DNA from: Brachypterus glaber
Taxonomy: Eukaryota > Arthropoda > Insecta > Coleoptera > Kateretidae
DNA: 64,000 nucleotides
Direction: 5' to 3'
Assembly: GCA_958510825.1 (NCBI GenBank)
Contig: OY294052.1
Coordinates: 10,747,816 to 10,811,815 of the forward strand
The position numbers and the translations under genes were made by a program. The notes under the pieces were generated by a model. It searched no databases and was not told where the DNA came from. It saw nothing but the letters and a program-made list of their open reading frames with translations. This document shows positions 55,876 to 64,000 of this stretch, piece by piece (the first letter of the stretch is position 1; each line of letters opens with the position of its first letter).

Positions 55876-56262
55876 CACTGTAAAAAGTAAACTGATTATT
55901 CAGTTACAAATGGATAGGAAATCGGAAGTTAAAAACACGCAACATTTCATGTCCGTCCTTAAATATTAAAGTACGTGACTTTAGAACTATAGTGATTTTA
56001 ACAAAAATTAAAGTACATTTTTATTGGATCATAACTTCCTATCCATCTGTAACTGAATATTAAGTTACAAATGGATAGGAAGTTATGATCCTGTACAAAT
56101 ATACTTTATTTTTTGTTAAAAACACTATAGTTCTAAAGTCACGTACTTTATTATTTAAGGACGGAAATGCTTTTAACAAAAATTAAAGTACACTTGTATA
56201 GGATAATAACTTCCGATTTCCTAACCATTTGTAACTGAATATTAAGTTTACTTTTTATAGTG
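55876..56262. mobile_element. Snap-back MITE (copy 3), dimeric palindrome
   Basis: The left half starts 'cactgtaaaaagtaaactga' and runs to 'aactgaatattaagttac' near 56055. The sequence then repeats in the opposite order ('acaaatggataggaagttat', 'ttctaaagtcacgtacttta') and ends in 'agtttactttttatagtg'. Compared with 21801-22120 the internal palindrome is duplicated. The undisturbed relative of the target, 'ctgaatactgt', is at 39360-39370. Confidence 0.8.
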
Positions 56263-56387
56263 AATACTGTTAGATACCGTAATAACACAACCTAAAGGCA
56301 TACCTTGATCAAACTGCCATATACTTTACTGTTACAGTAATTTTTACTACATCATTATTAAACACACCACAGTAGTCCCCGAGAACC

Positions 56388-58954
56388 CTTGGGTTAAAAA
56401 AAATTCGAACCAAAAGTTAAGGTTGGATCCTTGTAGTAATCGGTTTGGAGTTAATATATCCACCAACAGCCAAATCCAGAAAATTCGCTTTTGGCAGATA
56501 ATGGTAACTCTTCTTTGAAGAGGTACATCTTTTACACCAATGATAATAGAAAACTGTTCAAGTGTATTTAGTTAGTATTTTTGACGTAGATTTTAAATAT
56601 CTTTTCAAAATTAAGCTATCATTTTTGTTTACAGAGAAAAACGTTCTTAAAAAAATGTAAAATTGAAATTTAGGGCACTTTTAAGCATTTTTATTTATTA
56701 CATTTTAGCAAATATAATACTTTCGACTAAACCTGAATAAATTTCATGTTTTTAACTAAATATATACGCTACTAACAGTTAAAAATATTATTTTTTTCTG
56801 AACTTAAGAACCTGAAAAAGTAACTGCTATTTTTACAGTATCATTGATGAAATTACGGTCTGTTGGGTAGTGTCCTTTTTTAAAGCAGTGGTTCTCAATA
56901 AGTTAAGTTTTATTTATATAAAACTCTGACAACCCTATCTTTGTTTTAAGTAATGATTTAAAATATGTGTAGCCAGCATAGACTATTGTCTAAAGTTTTT
57001 TTTATTTATTAATACATGTATTGCAATAAGATTAAATATTTTATTTTAATTTAAATTTATTTTTTTCCATTTTTTATTAAATATAATTTAACGTTAGTTA
57101 TTATGTTTTATATTTTAACATCTTATAAAATAATAATACATTTTGTTTGGCACAGTAGTTTTTGCAAATTAAAGCATAATAATTTTATTTAAAAAAAATC
57201 GTTTTATTGTCTGTATTTTTTTATTTTTTTAATATAATTATTACAAATCCAAGCAATATACCCAGACTTGTAAGTTATATTTTACATCAGGTAACTCTCT
57301 GAATAAGCAGGATGGAGAAGACTTTCTAGTCCTTCAGCTGATCAGAGAGGGTGAAATAAAACGGTGATCACTAACTGATTTGTGATAATTTATTAGACTA
57401 GAAATTCATTTATATTCAATTTACATTCTAACTATTTCCTAAATCTACACGTTTCCTCGGCTTCCTCGTTTTGTATTATATTTTAAATTCAATTCAATCC
57501 GTTTATTCATCTTTAGAATGTATACAAATACACATAAATAAGTAAAAAGTCAGCAATGAAATTGGAAAATGGAGACAAAAAATTATAATATGGTTAAACA
57601 CAACTGTATGTATTATATTTTACCGATTATTAATAATAAATTACATTTTTCGTATTGTTGCTTAACATAGTGGGTTCGAACAGATTTTAATAGGCAGGCT
57701 CGCCAGATACTACTAAGAACGCCTCTCCTTAAAATATTAAGTTATATTTAAACATCATACAATTCAATACAAATGGGGTTGTGAGGCAACATAGTACCTT
57801 TCAAGTCACTGCGACCAATGAGATCTATTGTGAATCCCCTTCATAATTTAATCTACATATAACTTTAGGCTTCCCAAGAAGGACAAAAGTATTTTTGGGG
57901 CTACTTGGGATATATCTGCAGATTTTGGATATACCTGTTCGATATAGTAGCTTTTTGCAAACAATAACTTTGCAAAAGCAGATAATATGTTCGGCCTTTT
58001 CTGGTGCTTCTGAGCATATACAGCAGGTGTCAATTTTTAAGCGTTATCTTAGAGGGCAATGACTGGTTTTTATTTCCGGAATGCTGAGTTCACTTTTCTT
58101 GTTTTTCAGGTTCATATTTTATAAAGTTTTGGTCTTTACAATATCGAACTATGATTTTGGTTTCCGATTTTTTGGTAGACTTTACCAGGTGGCTTTTGTT
58201 AAAGGTTTAGGGCCAGTAAATTGAGTGCATGCCCCTTCTCTAGCACGAGAGTCTGCTGCCTCATTGCCTTCAACACCCTCGTGTCCTAGCACCCTCATTT
58301 TGTTGAGAGTTTCGCATCATTCCCAAACAAGTACACATTTGGTATCATAGTGCCGTGGTTCCCTAGAACCGCCGCCGGATGGAGGAACTATATTCAATGT
58401 TCTAAACCGTTTTATAACCACTGATTTACTTATTCCATAAAATGATTTAAAAAGTCAAACTTTGAAGGATTGCAATTTTCACACTACTCAACAAAATAAA
58501 ATATAATCAAAATCAATCGATTTTTCTAAAGGTTCCCAAATTTAAAATGGTTAATAAATTAAGTTCTAATTAGCATTTTTATTAAGTTAAAGAAACAGAT
58601 TTTCTTCATTTATACTTTAGAGTCATATATTTACTAAAATTAAATAAAAGTAAATGCTTAAAAGTACCCTAAATTTCAATTTTCCATTTTTTTATTTATG
58701 TTTTTCTCCGTAACAAAAATAGATAGCTCACTTTTGAAAAGATATTTGGAATCTGCGTCAAAAATACTAACTAAATACACTTGAACAGGTTTCTATTATC
58801 ATTGGTGTAAAAGATGTACCTCTTCAAAGAAGAGTTACCATTATCTGCCAAAAGCGAATTTTCTGGATTTGGCTGTTGGTGGATATATTATCTCCAAACC
58901 GATTACTACAAGGATCCAACTTTAACTTTTGGTTCGAATTTTTTTTAACCCAAG
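56388..58954. mobile_element. 2.57-kb structure with ~370-bp inverted arms
   Basis: The left arm 56388-56760 and right arm 58590-58954 are inverted copies: 'cttgggttaaaaaaaattcg', 'aaccaaaagttaaggttgga', 'accaacagccaaatccagaa' and 'ttgaagaggtacatctttta' reappear as complements on the right. Weaker similarity continues outward through 'ccccgag'. Between the arms lie 1.8 kb of AT-rich DNA and a LINE relic (57840-58330). The arms could be the ends of one large foldback transposon or two oppositely oriented copies of one repeat. Confidence 0.8.
57840..58330 (-). pseudogene. Non-LTR retrotransposon C-terminus: RNase H and Cys box, decayed
   Basis: On the minus strand, 58318-58190 reads CETLNKMRVLGHEGVEGNEA, then ADSRAREGA and FTGPKP. 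The G-H-x-G-V-x-G-N-E-x-A-D block is the distal part of the RNase H domain carried by I/R1/LOA-type LINEs. About 160 bp downstream (58034-57965), after stops and a frame change, comes CCICSEAPEKAEHIICFC, the C-x2-C-x7-H-x4-C box found at the C-terminus of such proteins. 58330 upward is unrelated ('gttctagggaaccacggcac'), consistent with 5' truncation. In-frame stops and frameshifts make it inactive. A 61-codon ATG frame (57848-58033) is the same segment in a shifted frame. Confidence 0.75.
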
Positions 58955-58969
58955 CGAGCTCGGGAACAA

Positions 58970-59285
58970 CTGTGACACGTTGTGTTGTGTTAATATGATA
59001 AGATATTGTATACAATATTACCATACTAAGCTAGAAAGCAATAACTCCATTTGTCAATAGCAGCGTTTTCCAAATATTATATCAGAGTTGACGTGAAAAA
59101 GTCCTATGCGACAAATGAAATAGTTGCTTCCCAGCTTAGTAGAGCACAATAATACATTGTACCCAGTTTTTAATATCACAAGTAAAGTATTAAATATATA
59201 AAAAAAGTCCAAATGTCGCGACCGAAATAAAAAATATGTATTTACAAATATAATTCAGTTTTAAAACTACATTTTCTGCGTGTTA
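58970..59285. repeat. 'atcacaagt...atgtatttacaaata' family (copy 3), interrupted
   Basis: 'acacgttgtgttgtgttaat' and 'aagatattgtatacaatatt' are separated from 'atcacaagtaaagtattaaa' and 'aataaaaaatatgtatttac' by a small element at 59026-59139. The 39.5 kb copy is continuous. Confidence 0.7.
59026..59139. mobile_element. 114-bp TA-flanked MITE nested in the preceding repeat
   Basis: 'ctaagctagaaagcaataac' at the left is mirrored at the right ('agttgcttcccagcttag'). The stem goes on with 'tccatttgtc' against 'gacaaatgaa'. TA borders both ends. Confidence 0.75.
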
Positions 59286-60820
59286 TCTTGGATGTTGCGG
59301 TCTATAGTACTCATACCTACGAGAAAAAATATGGCGCGACCTTTCAACGATATAAATTTATATAAAACACTTGATCTTGACCGAGTGTCTTACAACAAAC
59401 AACATCTGTTTGACATAAAAATATTTGTTAAACTTAATTTTACATTGGCGCCAATTCACAGGGTGCCGAAGTAATTAAATTGATTGCCAATAGGTCAACA
59501 TTTTAGGTACACAATGAAAAATATTAAATTCTTAGTTTAAGTGTTAAGTTCTTTAGTTAACAGTAAACATTTATCTTTTTATTTTCACGTTCAGTTTAAA
59601 CTTTAAAATTGGACTAATTCAGTCCCAAGACAGTTTTCCATCCCAACCTATGCCTATCTAAAACTAAACTCCGCACAAAATTTATCTCAGTTAATGCTCA
59701 TTTGTTTCTTGTGTTATGGTTGGCAGAATAAATTTAATTCCCTATTCAAGGTTAAATATAATTTTAGGTGTCACCAGCTTAGGTAAAGCAAAAATTTATT
59801 TTAATAGCACATTATGAATGAAAAAACTTTTATTATAATTTTAAACAAACTTTTACGTTTTAAAAACGTTTTCTTATAATTATTTGTAAGACAGTCAATT
59901 TAACCCGAAAAACGAATGAAAAATGGGTAATAAAAATATCAGTTATTTTTAAACCACTAATCATAACTGCCTTGATCCAATCCTTTACTCAGATATTTTT
60001 TAAGTTTAACTGACACTAATCCAGCGTTTTAATTTAAATCTTTAAAATTAGTTTTTTATTAAGGAAGCGCAAAGAAATTGGCAATGACCTTTGAATTTGT
60101 GCATATTAATTACAGCTGATTTTATTAAAAAACAACTATTTTATAAATTTTCTAAATTCCATATAATATCGTATCAAAACCACTCAACTTTTTATATTAA
60201 AATTTTTAGGTTAGATTGATTCACTGTCAACGCTAAGATACCTTTTACGATTATTTGAGGTTATTTAATTTTGTGAACAACAAATTACTTTAGATTATGT
60301 CATGAAGTTAGGCGCGTAAGATCTATACACAAACAATGGAATTTAAAATCATCAACTTATTTCTCTGGGTGTCATTTTATGCAGTTTGCTTAATACAGAC
60401 ATTGAGAAATATTTGAAGAAGCATTTCTTTAAATGCAGCAAGACGGGACTAGTTAATTTAAACATTGTAAATGGGTAAAAACCGCTTTTTAAATTCGTCT
60501 TCAAAGTTAATAAAATTTGTGTCATTCAGGCCATATTTAGCAACAATTTCGTAAACATTTTTGATATAAATTCATACGTGTACTCATGTTGCAAAGGTCC
60601 TTCCAGTTACTAGAACCTAAAAACCTCACGGTGGATGCCAAAAAAACACACATTTAAAAAGTATTGCCTCCGCCACCCCAAGTATAGTTAAAAAATGTAT
60701 GCATATTTTTACTTAACTTTATTAAACATTTAAAAATGATTGGCCAGCGCCGCAGGATTGAGTTTAGAAAATATGTATTATCATATTTAGATGCAGCGAC
60801 CCCAAATCCTTTATATAATC
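59286..60820. other. No gene seen
   Basis: AT-rich. A 64-codon frame at 59280-59474 has no homology. Isolated GC-richer words ('ttgcctccgccaccccaag' near 60665) have no structure. Confidence 0.5.
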
Positions 60821-60824
60821 GTAA

Positions 60825-61145
60825 TAAAGTCGCAAGCGACTTGCAAAACCACTGTGATATTTTAAGAACAGTTTGAGACTTAAAATTATATTTTTTTTAC
60901 TACTTAAAAAATATTTATTCCAAATTTTAAGGCTCTGTGTCAAAGCGTTCTTGAAATATCGTAGGGTAAAGTTGTTTTTCAAGTCGCTTGCGACTTTAAT
61001 ACGACTATAGTCAAATTAAAGTCGCAAGCAAGTTGCAAAACAACTTTACACTACGATATTTCAAGAACGCTTTGACATAGAGACTTGAAATTTGAAACAT
61101 ATTTTCTCTACTACTTAAAAAATCTTTGTTCCAAATTTTAATATC
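60825..61145. repeat. Triple AAGTCGCTTGCGACTT repeat with central palindrome
   Basis: Three units: 60825-60932 (+), 60933-61000 (inverted) and 61016-61145 (+). The central palindrome pairs 'gtcaaagcgttcttgaaata' with 'tatttcaagaacgctttgac' and 'aagtcgcttgcgacttta' with 'taaagtcgcaagcaagtt'. The motif 'aagtcgcttgcgactt' is itself palindromic. A scrap of the unit is at 15065-15180. Confidence 0.8.
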
Positions 61146-61149
61146 GTAA

Positions 61150-61394
61150 AACTTTTTTATCATGAGATTTTTTGACATTTTCTCAATTGCATATATAAAA
61201 TGTACAAAAACTCGTTACTTTTGTTTATAGGGTTCCAGAAATATTAAATAAAAACTACTTCTCAGATTTACCATTAGGAGGGCTCATTTCCGGACCACCT
61301 GAATCAACCAACCAACAAATATGAACTTTTTTATCATATTTTTGGACCTAGAATCGCCCCTTAAAATTTTTTAACTTATTTATAAATCACCCTG
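61150..61394. mobile_element. CAGGGTG-family relic, right end only
   Basis: 'ttttgacattttctcaattg', 'agggctcatttccggaccac', 'tttttggacctagaatcgcc' and the tip 'aaatcaccctgtatat'. The 5' half is missing. Confidence 0.7.
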
Positions 61395-61790
61395 TATATG
61401 TCAATTTTTATTGAAATATGGTAAACATTTAAAAATTGCCGACTTCGAAACCCAGGGGTGGAGTTAATTATTTTGTCAATATCAAGTTTCGCCAATTTAG
61501 ATTTTTTTGTTTTAAAAATTCAAAAATGGGTCAATATGAAAGTTGGAGTCTAGGAGGACTTTTTTGCATAATATAACTTTTGCATATGTGATATTATCAT
61601 TTGGCTCTACAAGGTTCTTTTTCGGTGTAAGTAAACCTATATGCTTAAACAATTGAAACTGAACGAAAGACGAATGATTTGCAAATAGCATTGTTGTGGT
61701 TTACAAACAAGTGTTTCAAAAACACACACTATATTTAGTTTTGGTGTTGAGAATATTACATCATATTTTTAAACAAATATTATGGTAGTA
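61395..61790. other. No gene seen
   Basis: AT-rich; nothing supported. Confidence 0.5.
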
Positions 61791-61794
61791 TTTA

Positions 61795-62270
61795 AAACAA
61801 GCTGTGAAGATATGCAATGCTACGCATTACATTATATATTATTCACAGTAAATGGTATATTGCATTTTCACAAATACTTAAAAAAATAAAAAAAAATAAT
61901 AAAAAAAAAACTTAAAAAAATCGTTGAAATATTTTTTTGCGAAAACGAAAAATGTTTGAAAAAAAAAAAAATTAAAATGATAGTTTTTTCAATTTTTTTT
62001 TAAGTTTAACCCCCCATTACTTTGTCAAAATTGGTAGAATTAATCCTTATAATAAAAGTAATTTTTCCTGAAAAAGTTACCTTAATCGGAATTTTCTTTC
62101 AGCTTTTTCTATTTTTTAAAAAGTTTAACCTCCATAACTTTTTGTTTTTGGGAGGATTACTTTCAAAAACAATAAGGATATTCCCCTCATAGAACTTCTT
62201 TTTTCCAGAAATTTTCAAGTCGATCGGATTATTCGTTCTTGAGTTATCGTGTTAACAAAATTTTTTGAAA
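61795..62270 (+). repeat. AAGCCGTGAAGATA / 'gttcttgagttatcgtg' repeat, fullest copy
   Basis: Order: 'acaagctgtgaagatatgca', 'ctacgcattacattatatat', A/T tracts, 'attaatccttataataaaag', 'aatcggaattttctttcagc', 'ggaggattactttcaaaaac' and 'gttcttgagttatcgtg'. This joins words that are separate in the fragments at 914-1640, 30455-30720 and 63180-63480, showing they belong to one family. Confidence 0.65.
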
Positions 62271-62663
62271 ATTCGAAACTACTGTATTATACTATTCTAG
62301 TGCAGGTGCTGTGAATAGTATAATAAGACAGAAATATTTATTATAAATACGCATACCGTATTCAACGGTTTATTCAAAAAGTAATAATTTTTGGCTTACT
62401 AATACTTAACATTAATTTTAAATTAAAATAGGCCCCACAAAATATTCGTTTTTTTATATTTGTTAATTTTTAAAAGTTTTAGTTTAATATTTCATGATTT
62501 ATTTTATTTTTAAATCAATATAGTTAATTAATTAGATATTAATTAATATTAATTGATAAATTAATATTTATGGATTTATGGATTTTAATCAATGTGAGAT
62601 GCATAATATTTTACTCTTCACAGCATACAAGGATAGAAGAGTATAATACAGTAGTTTCGAATG
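62271..62663. mobile_element. 393-bp inverted-repeat element, ~46-bp arms
   Basis: 'attcgaaactactgtattat' and 'actattctagtgcaggtgct' at the left match the reverse complement of 62618-62663 with a few changes. The AT-rich centre has 'ttaattaatattaattgata' low-complexity sequence. The arm word recurs at 32120-32150. Confidence 0.75.
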
Positions 62664-62929
62664 TTCCAAAATCACTAAAAAATACTGCAAAATAATGCTT
62701 TCCCCTATAGGCATATGTTCATTAAAATCAAAAACGAAAAAAAAAAAATTTAAAAATAAAAAAGGCCTAGGTCATTAAAATTAAAAACAAAAAAAAAACT
62801 AAAATAAAACAAAATTTTTTCAAAAAACTTTATTTTTTCTTAAAACGAAAAAAAAAATTGAAAAAAATGTTTTTGAAAAAAAGTGTGTTTTTACCTCATT
62901 TTAGCCCCTTACCCCAATCCGATTTTTAC

Positions 62930-63480
62930 CAACAACAATCTCAGCCTAGAACTTTGGATAATCAACATGTGGTCCAAATTTGAAGTCTTTAGCCCGAAGC
63001 GTTCTTGAGTTATCGTGGTCACAAATTTCCCGGACACACAGACCGTCAGACCGACCGACAGAATTTTTTGTTTGACGGAACCATATTTTTTTTATTAAAA
63101 ACGTCCAAAAATGTAAAAAAAGCAATAAAAATTTTTCGATTTTTTTTACCAGCGCAAAACTTTCCTTGGGGAAAGTAAAAGACCCAGACCAAAAATCTGT
63201 GTGACCGTCCGTCTGATGTCACGTTTTTTGTAAGCACGATAACTCAATTACGAATTATCTGATCGACTCGATATTTTCAGGAAATACTAGTTCTATAAGA
63301 GGAAGATCCCTGTTGTTTTTGAAAATAATCCCCCCAAAAACAAAAAAAGGTATGGAGGGGTAAAACTTAAAAAAAAAATCGAAAGAAGCTTAAAGGAAAG
63401 TGTGAATTGTGTAATTGTTTTAAGCAAAATTACTTTTATTATAAGGATTAATGCTCTCAATTTTGAAAAAAAAACCATTT
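62930..63480 (-). repeat. Dispersed repeat family, reverse copy
   Basis: 'gcgttcttgagttatcgtgg', then 'cggacacacagaccgtcaga', 'gtccgtctgatgtcacgttt', 'actcaattacgaattatctg' and 'gatccctgttgtttttgaaa'. Two overlapping, partly opposed fragments are likely. 62664-62929 before it is A/T tracts. Minus-strand frames at 63046-63478 are repeat sequence. Confidence 0.6.
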
Positions 63481-63563
63481 ATAAACAAAAAGGGGTCACT
63501 TTTTAATACGGTATAAAGTACAGGTTTGTACACAAGATCAAAGCAATTATATTTTGGAAAGTA

Positions 63564-64000
63564 CAGTGTGTTCCAGATCTCGCGTAGAGAAATTATAGAG
63601 GTACATACAAAAATATGAAAAAAAGTTCCCTAAAGGTTGGTCCGAAAACGAGCCATAAGGGATCTACGGCCCTTCTAAGAGTGACCCTAAAAAAGAGTTT
63701 TTATTTAATATGTCGTTAACCCTATTAACCACAGTAATAAATTTTGCACATGCCTTAGCATTGATAAAGGCTATCATTTTATGTAATTTTTATTTGGTAA
63801 TTTTAACCAAGGACGTGCAAAATGGGGGAGCTATGTCATTTTTTGCCCAAAACTTTTTTATCTGTATGTTTTTTGACATTTTCTCAATAAAATATAATTC
63901 TTTAGTCCAAAATACATAAAAAAGGTACTTCTAGTGTAACACCATAAAACCAACCGTTTTCGAGAAAATTGCAGTTAAAGAGATTTAAAGAGATTTTTTT
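63564..64000 (+). mobile_element. CAGGGTG-family element, cut by the window end
   Basis: TA precedes 'cagtgtgttccagatctcgc'. 'aaaggttggtccgaaaacga', 'ttttttgacattttctcaat' and 'gtgtaacaccataaaaccaa' follow in family order. The right terminus lies beyond 64000. A 69-codon frame (63710-63919) inside is not a gene. Confidence 0.75.

Larger units (their letters stand above)
55478..56390. mobile_element. Interrupted copy of the 39257-39504 element
   Basis: Starts with 'actgagaaaataatcggatc' and ends with 'gttacagtaatttttactac' and a decayed 'ccccgagaacccttgg' tip, as in the 39.3 kb copy. Two blocks separate the halves: 55560-55870, containing the hairpin repeat, and the snap-back MITE 55876-56262. 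Confidence 0.6.

Noticed and set aside
57848..58033. 61-codon minus-strand ATG frame as a gene
   Set aside because: It is the LINE C-terminal segment in a shifted frame; the CxxC...H...C box reads in another frame.

Overview
The window is strongly AT-rich, gene-poor DNA of a large animal genome, most likely an arthropod and probably an insect. The organism call is inferred from three things: one intron-bounded exon with perfect metazoan splice sites, relics of non-LTR and Penelope-like retroelements, and a very dense crop of short foldback DNA transposons with TA or 8-bp target duplications. I see no bacterial operon, no CRISPR array and no tRNA or rRNA gene. Nearly all short open frames have no recognisable homology and fall inside repeats. 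The only convincing host coding sequence is a 102-bp internal exon at 50693-50794 (+), so part or all of the window is probably intron of that unidentified gene.

Layout. 1-5 kb: A/T tracts, old dispersed repeats and a tandem duplication. 5.8-10.4 kb: foldback elements, including a 455-bp element (6022-6476) inside an older repeat whose unoccupied relative lies near 16.5 kb. 10.8-12.4 kb: a minisatellite, then a 1.13-kb nearly perfect palindrome (11250-12379), the most striking structure here. 13.9-18.2 kb: more foldback elements, a 49-bp tandem array, and second copies of elements seen near 7.7 and 8.2 kb. 18.5-19.4 kb: a 200-base assembly gap abutting a decayed reverse transcriptase. 20.6-29.2 kb: foldback elements, an old tandem duplication, a Cys-containing relic and a LINE 3' end. 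30-38.4 kb: a hAT-type element with a perfect 8-bp duplication, three members of the CAGGGTG inverted-repeat family, and two Penelope-like GIY-YIG endonuclease relics among recurring flanking repeats. 39-49.3 kb: an 846-bp palindromic TA element, a 1.1-kb element with interleaved inverted repeats, a second 200-base gap, and satellite-like blocks. 50.7 kb: the exon. 51-64 kb: more foldback families and a 2.57-kb inverted-repeat structure enclosing a LINE RNase H/Cys-box relic. A CAGGGTG copy runs off the end.

The elements form families, cross-referenced in the entries. The window reads as a record of successive, often nested, insertions of non-autonomous transposons. No intact transposase or reverse transcriptase is present, so any movement must have been driven from elsewhere.
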